A stretch of 64,000 bases of DNA, from positions 23,168 through 87,167 of the forward strand of contig NZ_SCMX01000024.1 in NCBI RefSeq assembly GCF_005503625.1. The letters are read 5' to 3'. Positions 44,502-52,401 of the stretch are shown one piece after another. The translations under genes and the position numbers were made by a program. How positions within the stretch are numbered: position 1 is the first letter of the stretch; each line of letters starts with the position of its first letter. The notes beneath the pieces are model-generated. The model worked only from the letters and a program-made list of their open reading frames with translations. It did no database searches and was not told the DNA's origin. Origin of the DNA: Cupriavidus sp. 2SB (GTDB taxonomy: Bacteria > Pseudomonadota > Gammaproteobacteria > Burkholderiales > Burkholderiaceae).

Positions 44502-45074
44502 ATGAACCAATCCGAACTTCGCGACACTTTCCAGAATCTTGGTTTGCCCCTGAGTGACGTACAAGAGCTCGATCCCGACTCGCTGTTTCCCGGCGTATCA
44601 AAGTGGCATGTGTTGATAGAGGCCGTCGAAGGGACGTTGGTGAACCTGATGGCCAATGCAGCAGTATCGGCGGTGTCCAGTCCACTATCGGTGCCAATCG
44701 AGTTCCGGCTGGACGGTAAGCCAAGCAAGCTGGAGGTCTGGAATGTGCGTCTCGTAAGCGGGGTGAGTCTGATCCTCAGTGCGACTGTTGAACCGAAGCC
44801 TCTCACCGCTGGCGAACTCGACATCCGTGCGACGGTAAGTGTGGTTTCGGACCAGACCCTGATGCCGTTTGTTGAGGAGTTGGCGGTAGAGGGGCGACGG
44901 ATCGAGGCGATCGATCGACTAAGGGCGGAGGTCAAAGGTGTTGCGTCAGCCATCGAGAGCCTACTCGATGGTGTAAAGCAGCCTCGCGCGACCTACATCT
45001 ATCGGGAACGTCTGGAATGCACGGCGATGGGTTGGGCCAGGCCCGATACACAGCAGCACGCCATCAACTCGTAA
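44502..45074 (+). CDS. Hypothetical protein, 190 aa
   Basis: ATG 44502 after TGGAGATCTGAAG. The product is soluble (SELRDTFQNLGLPLSDVQELDPDSLFPGVSKWHVLIEAVEGTLVNLM, PLSVPIEFRLDGKPSKLEVWNVRLVSGVSLILSATVEPK, RLRAEVKGVASAIESLLDG). No family recognised. Unit with the preceding gene, then a strong terminator. Confidence 0.65.
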   Translation: MNQSELRDTFQNLGLPLSDVQELDPDSLFPGVSKWHVLIEAVEGTLVNLMANAAVSAVSSPLSVPIEFRLDGKPSKLEVWNVRLVSGVSLILSATVEPKPLTAGELDIRATVSVVSDQTLMPFVEELAVEGRRIEAIDRLRAEVKGVASAIESLLDGVKQPRATYIYRERLECTAMGWARPDTQQHAINS

Positions 45075-45081
45075 CCACAGT

Positions 45082-45115
45082 AGCCCCCTCTTCCAGAAGA
45101 GGGGGCTTTCTTTTC
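45082..45115 (+). terminator. Rho-independent terminator
   Basis: AGCCCCCTCTT, loop CCAG, AAGAGGGGGCT, then TTCTTTT. Confidence 0.9.
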
Positions 45116-45160
45116 ATTTCGCAGCGCGCAGAGGTTTCGGGCCCTCGCCGTTGTGGTCCC

Positions 45161-45176
45161 CTGTGAACCATCTCTC
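45161..45176 (+). promoter_or_regulatory. Shared leader element, site 6 (CTGTGAACCATCTCTC)
   Basis: CAT lies 55 bp before ATG 45224. Both this leader and that of site 1 continue with CAATCGCGGC about 15 bp later. Confidence 0.65.
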
Positions 45177-45223
45177 AGCACCAACAATCGCGGCATTGCC
45201 GCACCGAACTCAGGAGAACGACC

Positions 45224-45463
45224 ATGGCAATCCACTACGACAATGCGGACGAGAACAAGGGCGGTTTCACGTCGGAGCAGATGAACGCACTGATTGAAGG
45301 GGCGAGCGAGCATCAGGTCCGCCTTGCATTGCAGAAGGTGCTCCACGTTATGGCGAAGCTTGGCTTCGGCACGGACGAGGAGATTTCCGGGGCGGATGCT
45401 GTCGACGCAATCGGCGAAGTATTCGCGGAAGTCACTGAGGAAGTGCTGCAAGGGCAGGGCTAA
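45224..45463 (+). CDS. Small helical hypothetical protein, 79 aa
   Basis: CAGGAGAACGACC precedes the ATG. The product is acidic and helical (TSEQMNALIEGASEHQVRLALQKVLHVMAKLGFG, AVDAIGEVFAEVTEEVLQ). Unrecognised. It forms a unit with the next gene. Confidence 0.6.
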   Translation: MAIHYDNADENKGGFTSEQMNALIEGASEHQVRLALQKVLHVMAKLGFGTDEEISGADAVDAIGEVFAEVTEEVLQGQG

Positions 45464-45498
45464 CTCAGTTCAACCGAAGCAAATGGAGGGAGAACGAA

Positions 45499-45702
45499 TT
45501 GCCTACCAGTCCTGAACTCGCAAACATCGACGCGGCATTCGAGCGGCTCAACACGATTCTCGATACGACTGGGGCGCTAGATTCCGCGGCGACCCAGCAT
45601 GCAGCCTACGCGTTGCGGCTCGCCATAGTGCAAGCGCTCGGTGACCAGGATCGAATCGAGGCCGCCGAAGCCTCTCTCGCGGAGCTGAAACTCAGTTCCT
45701 GA
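45499..45702 (+). CDS. Small helical protein, TTG start
   Basis: TTG 45499 follows GGAGGGAGAACGAA, an unusually strong ribosome binding site that fixes this rare start. The 67-residue product is helical (ELANIDAAFERLNTILDTTGALD, HAAYALRLAIVQALGDQDRIEAAEASLAEL). Unrecognised. Confidence 0.55.
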   Translation: MPTSPELANIDAAFERLNTILDTTGALDSAATQHAAYALRLAIVQALGDQDRIEAAEASLAELKLSS

Positions 45703-45717
45703 ATTGTGTAGCCCGAC

Positions 45718-45755
45718 GCCCGCGTGACCGACTCAGTCGGCCGCGGGCTTTTCAA
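45718..45755 (+). terminator. Rho-independent terminator
   Basis: GCCCGCG/CGCGGGC enclosing CCGACTCAGTCGG, then TTTTCAATT. Confidence 0.8.
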
Positions 45756-45941
45756 TTCAACGCCGGCGTTTCCCTGGGGCAACACCACGCCAAGCAATGT
45801 CGAAGCAGCAACTGCTGCTGCTGTTGTTCATCGTGCGATGGCCATTGTAAGGACTTACACGAGCCTGTTCTGCATGCCCATTGTGCAAGGACTACGCAAA
45901 AAGCCCTTTGCACTTTCCCTCAGGACACTCTGGAGTTGACA

Positions 45942-46010
45942 ATGCTTGCTGCTATCGCCCTCTCGCTTTTCCTGTTCGCTTGCGGCTATCCGTTTGCGAA
46001 GAAGAACTGA
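45942..46010 (+). CDS. 22-residue candidate lipoprotein peptide
   Basis: CTGGAGTTGACA precedes ATG 45942. The frame encodes MLAAIALSLFLFACGYPFAKKN, here read as a hydrophobic helix ending in the lipobox-like LFACG and a basic tail, as in entry-exclusion or lysis-type lipopeptides. A strong terminator follows. Too short for homology judgement. Confidence 0.45.
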   Translation: MLAAIALSLFLFACGYPFAKKN

Positions 46011-46086
46011 TCTTCGAATGTGGTTCGCTCCACGTCCGTCTGACGCCAACTAGGTCTTCTGAAGCCATGCTTCGGTTGGCTATGCC

Positions 46087-46126
46087 ACACCCAAGTTGAG
46101 CCGTGCTCACTTGGGTGTTTTTTTTG
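46087..46126 (+). terminator. Rho-independent terminator
   Basis: ACACCCAAGTTGAGC and GCTCACTTGGGTGT with a 3-base loop and one bulge, then eight T. It ends the rightward gene series. Confidence 0.9.
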
Positions 46127-46210
46127 CCCGCAGGGCATGGAAAAGTTCTTTTGGCCTTTGTTGCAATAGGTTTTGCAGATCTATTGTTTCCCCACACTGC
46201 TGCAGCCGGG

Positions 46211-46242
46211 CAAAAAAAAGCCCACCGATTCCTCAGTGGGCT
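46211..46242 (-). terminator. Rho-independent terminator (leftward)
   Basis: On the minus strand AGCCCACTGA, loop, TCGGTGGGCT, then eight T. It closes the sigma/HTH-like gene. Confidence 0.85.
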
Positions 46243-46261
46243 TGATGGCGCATGGAGAAGG

Positions 46262-47407
46262 TTAGCGCTGCTTGATGGCGGCAAGCCGATTCTTAAACGT
46301 CCGGACAACCTGCTCATATCGGTTCAGTGCAGTATTGTCCGGCTTGGTTTCATCCGTACGCCACCGGAAGATGGTCATCTTCGTGACGCCCAGGATGGTA
46401 GCAAGATCGGTGTCCGACTCGACTTGCAGGTCGTTCGCCCAGCGCCCAAGGATATCGCTCATCGGCCGATTGAACATCTCGCGACGTGCCATGGCCTCAG
46501 GCTCTTCGTCGCGCAGCTTTCGGGCGGCGGTCATAATGTCTGCCGGCACCGAGGCCGTGCGGCCGTAGATATACGAGGAGAGCCGCGGCAGGCCGATGCC
46601 GAGTGCTGCGGCAAAGTCCTGGTTGCGCATTTGCAGATCTGCGCAGATTTGTACCAACTCGAGCTGGTCGGCCGAAAGAGTCTCGTTGCGGTTTGCACGG
46701 CGAACCCGCGGCTTAGGCGCGGCAGGGGCTGGGAGGGCCTCCAGATTCTTGTCCGCTGCGGCGGATTCGGGCGCCGGCGCGACGGGCGCAATCAGAGGAT
46801 CAAGGTCGAAAACGCCGAGATTGCTCATTTTCTCTTCTCCATTCAAATGCCTTCGGAAGGCCAGGGCCATTTTCGCAGCAGCAGTCCTGGAATCGATGAC
46901 CTGGTCCCTATCAATTGGTTCGCTGTCTACCAAGCCAACATTTTCCAGCTCTTCACCACGCTCTCGCATCTCTTCGATCGAATCGTGGTTGATGGTAAGT
47001 GCGAGAGCGTCACGAATGTGCTCCCGGCAAACATTGCTCGCAATTGCGTAGATTACCGCATAGATCGCGTTTGCCTCGCGCAGCTTATCCAGTTGCTTGG
47101 TGGCGAAGAAGACTACCACTACTCGCTGCAGGATCTCGTCGACATCGCCAAGATCGACCTTAGACTTCAGAGCTCGTACGCGGCAAATCTTGTGCGTACG
47201 CTCATCTGCATACATCGCTTTGATGAACCGATCGATGAAGGTCTTCGGGCGCTTGGGATTGTCCAGGAACTCGGCGCTCATGCGCTCAAGTTCCGACGGC
47301 TTGCCCGTTGCGGTAGGGGTGTCAAAGCCGTCAACCTCAGTGGTGTCCACAGGATCGACGCCTTCGTCTTCGGCAGGAATGAATTCGGCTACTTCTTCAG
47401 TCACCAT
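46262..47407 (-). CDS. Putative transcription factor: sigma-region-2-like and two HTH segments
   Basis: A 381-residue protein. Residues 55-140 (FIDRFIKAMYADERTHKICRVRALKSK, VDEILQRVVVVFFATKQLDKL, AIYAVIYAIASNVCREHIRDAL) have the helical pattern of sigma70 region 2. After an alanine/proline linker come two HTH-like segments: LVQICADLQMRNQDFAAALGIGLPRLSSYIYGRTAS and WANDLQVESDTDLATILGVTKMTIFRWR. The basic RVRRANR patch precedes the first. The combination suggests a plasmid-encoded sigma-like or global regulator, but the similarity is weak and the role is inferred. It follows the 94-residue gene by 26 bp under one strong promoter. Confidence 0.55.
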   Translation of the reverse strand: MVTEEVAEFIPAEDEGVDPVDTTEVDGFDTPTATGKPSELERMSAEFLDNPKRPKTFIDRFIKAMYADERTHKICRVRALKSKVDLGDVDEILQRVVVVFFATKQLDKLREANAIYAVIYAIASNVCREHIRDALALTINHDSIEEMRERGEELENVGLVDSEPIDRDQVIDSRTAAAKMALAFRRHLNGEEKMSNLGVFDLDPLIAPVAPAPESAAADKNLEALPAPAAPKPRVRRANRNETLSADQLELVQICADLQMRNQDFAAALGIGLPRLSSYIYGRTASVPADIMTAARKLRDEEPEAMARREMFNRPMSDILGRWANDLQVESDTDLATILGVTKMTIFRWRTDETKPDNTALNRYEQVVRTFKNRLAAIKQR

Positions 47408-47433
47408 TGAATGGAGTTAGATGGACTGTGTTC

Positions 47434-47718
47434 CTAGGTAGCAACCCGGTCAACCACTCGGTCCAGGCGCGGTAGAACTGCGCGTTGCACTTGCTCCACT
47501 GAATCCACCAGGTCGAGCATGATATGCACGCCGGCTACCAGGATGTCTGACTTCATCTCTGGGTAGAGCAACATTGCGCGTTCCATACGCTTGTTCACAA
47601 GAGCGACCGCCTGATCGGCCGATTTACCTTCGAGCCGGAGTGCAAGGACCGGGTTTTGGTTCTCTCGCACGCCGAGCGCGTCAAGGCCGATTTCGATAGG
47701 GCTGTACTCACGTTGCAT
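47434..47718 (-). CDS. Small protein, paralogue of 47903-48187
   Basis: A 94-residue protein (SPIEIGLDALGVRENQNPVLALRLEGKSADQAV, then YPEMKSDILVAGVHIMLDLVDSVEQVQRAVLPRLDRVV). Its second half aligns with the second half of the gene at 47903. The pair flanks the regulator gene; both have strong sigma70 promoters. Function unknown. Confidence 0.65.
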   Translation of the reverse strand: MQREYSPIEIGLDALGVRENQNPVLALRLEGKSADQAVALVNKRMERAMLLYPEMKSDILVAGVHIMLDLVDSVEQVQRAVLPRLDRVVDRVAT

Positions 47719-47764
47719 GACTGTTCCATCCTTGGCCGCCTTCTGCCGAGCGACGCTTTAACAA

Positions 47765-47792
47765 TTATACCTACGGGGCAACACGTGTCAAT
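47765..47792 (-). promoter_or_regulatory. Consensus sigma70 promoter of the regulator operon
   Basis: On the minus strand TTGACA (47792-47787), 16 bp, TATAAT (47770-47765), both hexamers perfect. AACACGTG overlaps the -35 and an exact TAACACGTA lies at 47822-47830. Confidence 0.8.
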
Positions 47793-47902
47793 AAACCAAC
47801 CAGGCAGATGGTTGGGATACATAACACGTACGAGTGACCGGAGGGTAATCCCTCAGGCCGGCTTTGGCGCGACTACAGCAGATGCGATCGCGCGGGAACG
47901 GA

Positions 47903-48187
47903 TCAGGCTGTGACCTGGACAGCCATCTCCATGCGGGGGACGAACTTCCGGATCTCGAGGATGTTCTTGGAGGATTTGCTTACAACGGTGAGGCCTGCCA
48001 ACAAGATTTCCGCACGCGCCTCGGGGTAGTCCTGGAGCGCATTGCTCATACACGTCATTGCTCGCATCCCCGAGCAGCTGGCGTTCACAAACTTGGAGCA
48101 CTTCGGTTGACCCTCGGAGTCGAGACATCCCATTGATGCCATCCCGATTGTTGTTGCGAGCGACGTTTCCCCGGCGACTTTGTTCAT
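47903..48187 (-). CDS. Small protein, paralogue of 47434-47718
   Basis: A 94-residue protein, ATG 48187 after AAGGAAGGTCAAG. The first half has four cysteines (GCLDSEGQPKCSKFVNASCSGMRAMTC). The second, YPEARAEILLAGLTVVSKSSKNILEIRKFVPRMEMAV, aligns with YPEMKSDILVAGVHIMLDLVDSVEQVQRAVLPRLDRVV of the neighbour. Function unknown. Confidence 0.65.
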   Translation of the reverse strand: MNKVAGETSLATTIGMASMGCLDSEGQPKCSKFVNASCSGMRAMTCMSNALQDYPEARAEILLAGLTVVSKSSKNILEIRKFVPRMEMAVQVTA

Positions 48188-48507
48188 CTTGACCTTCCTT
48201 GCCTCTAATCGTTTTTGGTTTGTGCTTGGCCCTTGCCCCGTTGGTAACAAGGTGAGGCACATTATAAATACGCCACAAATGTTAGGTCAATTAAAATTGT
48301 CGGTAAGTTATTGTTTTTAAAGGGATTTGTTTGCAAAAAAGCGTAATGCAAGTTTGGTCACCGAAAACACGTCTGCGTTTTTTTTGCACTTCTTTAAGTG
48401 GATTAAGCGATGCGGATCGAGTGTTTTGGCCCAGATTCGCTTTTCAGCCAGAAAACAGGGTACAGAATAAGAAAAACGCCACCCTGCAAAAGAGGGTGGC
48501 GGGCCGG
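48188..48507. other. AT-rich intergenic region with promoter and terminator
   Basis: No gene seen. It contains the promoter of the 47903 gene (TTGACC at 48290-48285, 18 bp, TATAAT at 48266-48261, minus strand), a T-rich stretch near 48300-48390, and the terminator of the gene to the right. Confidence 0.65.
48470..48501 (-). terminator. Rho-independent terminator (leftward)
   Basis: CGCCACCCT, 7-base loop, AGGGTGGCG, then TTTTTC on the minus strand. Confidence 0.85.
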
Positions 48508-49149
48508 TTAAAGGAACGGATCTTCGTTGGAGATGTTCGCGTTCAGTGCCTTCTCTTCCTCAGGGAACAGAGGCAACGAGAACTCGTCTGGATGCCGAAC
48601 TCGGCGATGGAGCTTGGCCTGCCAGTAATCCTTAGCGTCGTCGGTTGTTTCTTCAGCGTGGTCGGTCTTCGCTGCCGCTGCCGCAGGCAGGCGTGTCGGG
48701 ACAATCGGTACGGAGTGCTTTGAGACTGAGGCGCGCTTCCCATTCACTGGCTTGTCAGCCGGCTCTGGTTTGGGCGGAGTTGTCGGTCGTTGAACAGCAG
48801 GCACGGGTTTCGATGTTCGCTCCTCCGGCGGCGCTGGTTGCCGCTGGTGCTCCAAGTGCGTCTGTCGAAGCAGCTCCAGAGAGCTTGGTCCCCGCCTGCG
48901 CACGGGGCGCTCGACTTCGATGCGAGGCAAGTGCGTCTCGTCGCTTCGCAGTTCGATCGGCTCGAGGTGGTGCGGTGCGAACTGAAATTTTCCGCAGTAA
49001 TACCACATGAAGAATGGCCAACTCATCAGCGCATACAGGAGGGGAGGGGCCCACCAGTACCCGTGGTCAGGATTGGATTTAATCGTGATCACAACGCTGA
49101 ATGCCAAGGCGTAGAACACTGCGAAGCACATCCATCGTTTTACTTTCAT
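48508..49149 (-). CDS. Membrane protein with two N-terminal helices
   Basis: A 213-residue protein. Helices at about 7-23 (CFAVFYALAFSVVITI) and 33-50 (APPLLYALMSWPFFMWYYC) are followed by a long proline-rich, charged cytoplasmic tail. ATG 49149 follows AAGGGTGCAGCAG; a GTG 9 bp upstream is possible. Unrecognised. The shared leader element precedes it. Confidence 0.65.
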   Translation of the reverse strand: MKVKRWMCFAVFYALAFSVVITIKSNPDHGYWWAPPLLYALMSWPFFMWYYCGKFQFAPHHLEPIELRSDETHLPRIEVERPVRRRGPSSLELLRQTHLEHQRQPAPPEERTSKPVPAVQRPTTPPKPEPADKPVNGKRASVSKHSVPIVPTRLPAAAAAKTDHAEETTDDAKDYWQAKLHRRVRHPDEFSLPLFPEEEKALNANISNEDPFL

Positions 49150-49182
49150 CTGCTGCACCCTTGCGCGGTAGTCTGGACGCGA

Positions 49183-49200
49183 GAGAGATGACGAACAGCC
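49183..49200 (-). promoter_or_regulatory. Shared leader element, site 7 (GGCTGTTCGTCATCTCTC)
   Basis: CAT lies 41 bp before ATG 49149 on the minus strand. Confidence 0.65.
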
Positions 49201-49271
49201 GCAAAGAATTGGTACTTGTCTCGGGCGGAGAACGGGAGAGTGGGTTCCGTGTCAGCCCGTGGCGGCCGCAG

Positions 49272-49307
49272 CAAAGAGAGAACCCGGCCAAGCAGAAGTG
49301 GCCGGGT
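49272..49307 (-). terminator. Rho-independent terminator (leftward)
   Basis: ACCCGGCCA, 8-base loop, TGGCCGGGT, then TCTCTCTTT on the minus strand. Confidence 0.8.
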
Positions 49308-49322
49308 CAGGGAGATTACCAA

Positions 49323-50066
49323 TCAGACAAGCGCTTTGAGGCGGGTCCATTCGGCGTCAACATCCCAGGCTGAGACCGCGGCGAATCGCCCGACAAGCTC
49401 GTTGATGGTGATGTCGTGGGTGGGTTCATCAAGCGTGAGCATTGTCCTCAGCTCGGGAGCACCAACTTCAAACGCCTCAAGGCAGGTGAAGACATGGTCA
49501 ATCTCGCTCGGCCACCCGTTTGTGCCCCGCAATTGAAGACTCGGCGTCGGCAGCCCAACCTGTTGCGCGACTAGCAGCCCGCCTTGTTGCAGCTTCGCGG
49601 CGATCAAAGCAAGCTGGTCATTGGAGATCGCGCCGGCGACGACAACGCACTCGCTGACCTGGCAGCTTGCGGCGTCGCAGTACACGAGCTCTAGCTTTGT
49701 GTTCTCACCTTGGTACCGGATGCCCTGGTGGTATGGATCACCAAACGCCGTGGTGACCAGCTCGCGATAGGCTTCCGGAAGGAGGCGCGCGTCGTTCCCG
49801 GTGGGTGCATCGAAGTCGATCACCTCAATGGTGGCTTGCCCATCGTGAGCGGTGCTGAGGATACCGTCCTTGGTGGTGACAAGTACGATCGCCGGGTTGA
49901 CGGCGCTGATGCCAGCTTCGTGCTCAATCAGGGCGATCGCGGTTTCGAGGCCAGCCACGTCGTTTTCCTTCGGATCGTAAAGGTTTGCTTCGACGCCGGT
50001 CGTTACATCGTCCAACTGTGCTTTGGCGGCTTCGATGATCTTCTTGAGTGCTACTTGTGGATTCAT
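49323..50066 (-). CDS. Hypothetical protein, 247 aa
   Basis: A soluble protein (ALKKIIEAAKAQLDDVTTGVEANLYDPKENDVAGLETAIALIEHEAG, AIVLVTTKDGILSTAHDGQATIEVIDFDAP, CVVVAGAISNDQLALIAAKLQQGGLLVAQQ). GGGAGACCCTGC precedes the ATG. No family recognised. It is a single-gene unit with its own leader element and terminator. Confidence 0.65.
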   Translation of the reverse strand: MNPQVALKKIIEAAKAQLDDVTTGVEANLYDPKENDVAGLETAIALIEHEAGISAVNPAIVLVTTKDGILSTAHDGQATIEVIDFDAPTGNDARLLPEAYRELVTTAFGDPYHQGIRYQGENTKLELVYCDAASCQVSECVVVAGAISNDQLALIAAKLQQGGLLVAQQVGLPTPSLQLRGTNGWPSEIDHVFTCLEAFEVGAPELRTMLTLDEPTHDITINELVGRFAAVSAWDVDAEWTRLKALV

Positions 50067-50118
50067 GCAGGGTCTCCCTGAAATGGGGGGTTAAAGTTAA
50101 GACGGAAAGCCTTGTCAG

Positions 50119-50136
50119 GAGAAATGGTGCACAGCC
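50119..50136 (-). promoter_or_regulatory. Shared leader element, site 8 (GGCTGTGCACCATTTCTC)
   Basis: CAT lies 60 bp before ATG 50066 on the minus strand. Confidence 0.65.
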
Positions 50137-50162
50137 ATGCGTAGATCCTGCGCGAGCGCGCA

Positions 50163-50192
50163 AAGAAAAAGCCTCCCGGGGTGCGGGAGGCT
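50163..50192 (-). terminator. Rho-independent terminator (leftward)
   Basis: AGCCTCCCG, loop CACCC, CGGGAGGCT, then TTTTCTTT on the minus strand. Confidence 0.85.
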
Positions 50193-50197
50193 TGGGG

Positions 50198-51193
50198 TTA
50201 GATGACAAGCTCGACGGCTTCTCGATATTTGCCAAGATTTGGAGGAGCGTCCGGCACGGCGATCGACCTCGGAGGATGGATCTGCAGTGGCGTGGTATCC
50301 ACGTCAGCGAGATTGAAGTCCTTTGCAACGGTGATTCGGAAGGACTCCTTACCCTTGCCGCGGTACGAATCCACGACCGTATCGGTCACAACAACGCCTT
50401 TGTCAGCAAGCAATTTTGTGTAGTCCACTTCGCCCTTCTTGCTGGTTCTGGATAGAAGCACGCCACAGCCTTCTCTCAGCTTTGCACCAGGTGGCAACAA
50501 TGCGATAAGTGCTTCCCGGGCCAACTGCTCGCGTTCCTCCAACTCGTCTTTCTCACGCTTGATGAGAAGGTAGTGAGTCGCTGCTGCAGCCCACTCGTCG
50601 GACTCCCATATCCCAGATTGCACTCGCTCCCAGAAAGCTATCTCTGCTGCGACAATCTGGTCAATCCGCGCCTGATCACGGTGTACTCGCAACAAGACTC
50701 CGTCCTGGCCGTCAAAGGAGTAGTAGTTCCCGTAATCGGCCTCTGCAACGAAGATCTGTTGCTGGACTTGGTCGACGTACTCGTCAGGGACGAGGCCGCT
50801 AAGGGCCAATTTGTGGGCACGTTCACCCGGACACTTGACCTCGAGCGGCTCGCCCGAGAACAAGTCGAATCCGTCGAATGAAGCCCGAATGAACGGGTGG
50901 ACGGCACTCTCGGCGACGAGGGGAGTGACTGTGGTGCTTGTCAGCTTCTCGTACTGCGCCCGCGCAAGAGGTTCAAGGAGCTTGCCCCGCTCGCGGATCT
51001 TCTGAAGGATAGGATTACGTTTCGGGTCCGTACCCTTACCCGTCTTATGCTTGAACAGCTCATAAGCGCGGGTGTAGAGCGACTTTCCCATGATGATTGG
51101 GGCATCTGATGCTCCGATGCCCTTGAGGCGCCAAGCAAGCCATTCAGGTGAGCCCTGAATAGTTGCCGGCCCTGACAGGACTTGCATTGCCAT
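50198..51193 (-). CDS. YqaJ-type viral recombinase / lambda-exonuclease-like nuclease
   Basis: A 331-residue PD-(D/E)XK nuclease. IQGSPEWLAWRLKGIGASDAPIIMG opens the YqaJ domain, then RGKLLEPLARAQYE, FIRASFDGFD and PLEVKCPGE (the D...ExK site), then DEYVDQVQQQIFVAEADYGNYYSF. The C-terminal part is helical. ATG 51193 follows GGAGATCTCC. Relatives digest one strand of duplex ends for single-strand annealing recombination; no annealase such as RecT/Bet was seen next to it. Confidence 0.85.
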   Translation of the reverse strand: MAMQVLSGPATIQGSPEWLAWRLKGIGASDAPIIMGKSLYTRAYELFKHKTGKGTDPKRNPILQKIRERGKLLEPLARAQYEKLTSTTVTPLVAESAVHPFIRASFDGFDLFSGEPLEVKCPGERAHKLALSGLVPDEYVDQVQQQIFVAEADYGNYYSFDGQDGVLLRVHRDQARIDQIVAAEIAFWERVQSGIWESDEWAAAATHYLLIKREKDELEEREQLAREALIALLPPGAKLREGCGVLLSRTSKKGEVDYTKLLADKGVVVTDTVVDSYRGKGKESFRITVAKDFNLADVDTTPLQIHPPRSIAVPDAPPNLGKYREAVELVI

Positions 51194-51246
51194 GGAGATC
51201 TCCTCGGGGTTGCCATGCCATAGCACGGCGTTTTCGCTTGACCCTA

Positions 51247-51261
51247 GGAGATGAAGAACGC
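51247..51261 (-). promoter_or_regulatory. Shared leader element, site 9 (GCGTTCTTCATCTCC)
   Basis: CAT lies 60 bp before ATG 51193 on the minus strand. Confidence 0.6.
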
Positions 51262-51462
51262 GTGCAGCTAAGCCGGGCTCGTCGGCCAACAGATGGCTGC
51301 GTCAGGCCAGCCTAGACAGCCGGTGAAGATGTGTGAGGCATCGACACGGCGTAGCGACCGGAGCTCATCGGCGATGAAAACGCGCGCCAGCGTGATCCAA
51401 GGAAAGCCGCTTCCAATGCAGGGGCGATAGAAGGAGATATAGGGGAAGCTTCCGTCCAGCAG

Positions 51463-51750
51463 TCAACGGAAGTATCTAGGTGGCTTCGAGGGGCGGGAAA
51501 CCGCGTAGGCGGCGCCATGCACAAGCTCGAAACCTACTGGTCCTTGACGGTACCGGACCGAGAATTCTCCAACACCGGCGGACACTGCGGACCCTCGACT
51601 ATTCTCAACGGCTGTCAACCGAAAGACCAGCCAATCATCAAACTTCCAGTCAAGGCCGGCCGTTACCTCCGCATGCCATTGGGCGGCTCGGTGAACTGGC
51701 GGCACAATCGTGTCGACGTCAAGAGGCTCAAGTTCTGACAGCATGCGCAC
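51463..51750 (-). CDS. Hypothetical protein, 95 aa
   Basis: The frame reads MRMLSELEPLDVDTIVPPVHRAAQWHAEVTAGLDWKFDDWLVFRLTAVENSRG and looks like coding sequence, but no ribosome binding site is clear and an opposite-strand frame (51517-51738) is also open. A weak copy of the leader element (CGTTCTCCATCC, 51789-51778) supports the minus-strand choice. Confidence 0.45.
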   Translation of the reverse strand: MRMLSELEPLDVDTIVPPVHRAAQWHAEVTAGLDWKFDDWLVFRLTAVENSRGSAVSAGVGEFSVRYRQGPVGFELVHGAAYAVSRPSKPPRYFR

Positions 51751-51801
51751 ATTCTATGCCATCGACGCAGATGACATGGATGGAGAACGTGTTTCAAAAT
51801 G

Positions 51802-51833
51802 AAAAAAGCCCTCCGTTACGAATAACGAAGGAC
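51802..51833 (-). terminator. Rho-independent terminator (leftward)
   Basis: CCTTCGTTA, loop TTCG, TAACGGAGG, then GC and six T on the minus strand. It closes the lipoprotein gene. Confidence 0.85.
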
Positions 51834-51865
51834 CTGTCTTACTAATGTGGGCTTGCGGGCGGTGC

Positions 51866-52300
51866 TTACTCCCTTTGGAACAGCCCAGGCAGGATGCCAA
51901 CACCGACACCCGAACGCAGTCTCTCACAGTCTTGGCACCAGAAGGACTTCTGAGTACCCAGCAACGTTGTGGTCAGCGGGTTCAGCCCAAGCACGAATGC
52001 GTCCTTACGGCTTGGCACCAAGATCATGAATTCGTGCCCCTGGCTATCCCAACTCTTCCAGGTGACGTCGAACGTTCCGACGGACCCTGCCCACTGGCTG
52101 CTTGGGTCCTTCGTGACCTCGAGAGTTCCGGTTCCTTCCTTGGCATCACCACCGAAATTGTTGAGGGAGAGTTTCGCCGTGACACCGACAGAACTTCCCC
52201 CAAACATCTTCGTCGCGGTGTACACCGCAGGCTTGTCCGAGCACGCAGAGACCCCAATGGCTCCAATGGCCACCAGCAGGGCGAGGAAGAGCTTTCTCAT
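51866..52300 (-). CDS. Lipoprotein, 144 aa
   Basis: ATG 52300 follows CGGAGAAAAAGTAC. MRKLFLALLVAIGAIGVSAC is a type II signal peptide with lipobox VSAC; the mature part starts at Cys20. The rest is beta-rich (YTATKMFGGSSVGVTAKLSLNNFGG, GTLEVTKD, VGTFDVTWKSWDSQGHEFMIL) and ends with a CxxC (WCQDCERL). Envelope location is expected; function unknown. Confidence 0.75.
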   Translation of the reverse strand: MRKLFLALLVAIGAIGVSACSDKPAVYTATKMFGGSSVGVTAKLSLNNFGGDAKEGTGTLEVTKDPSSQWAGSVGTFDVTWKSWDSQGHEFMILVPSRKDAFVLGLNPLTTTLLGTQKSFWCQDCERLRSGVGVGILPGLFQRE

Positions 52301-52357
52301 GTACTTTTTCTCCGATAGGTTGGTTGGACGCAAGTTCATCGTCATGTCCTTGCGCGG

Positions 52358-52373
52358 AAGGAATGACTCACAG
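52358..52373 (-). promoter_or_regulatory. Shared leader element, site 12 (CTGTGAGTCATTCCTT)
   Basis: CAT lies 65 bp before ATG 52300 on the minus strand. Confidence 0.65.
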
Positions 52374-52401
52374 GAAGCCATAACTGGCGTCACGTATATG
52401 C

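Noticed and set aside
46103..47410. 435-residue plus-strand open frame
   Set aside because: Antisense to the HTH protein, which has a promoter, a terminator and a coherent sequence; the plus frame has no ribosome binding site.
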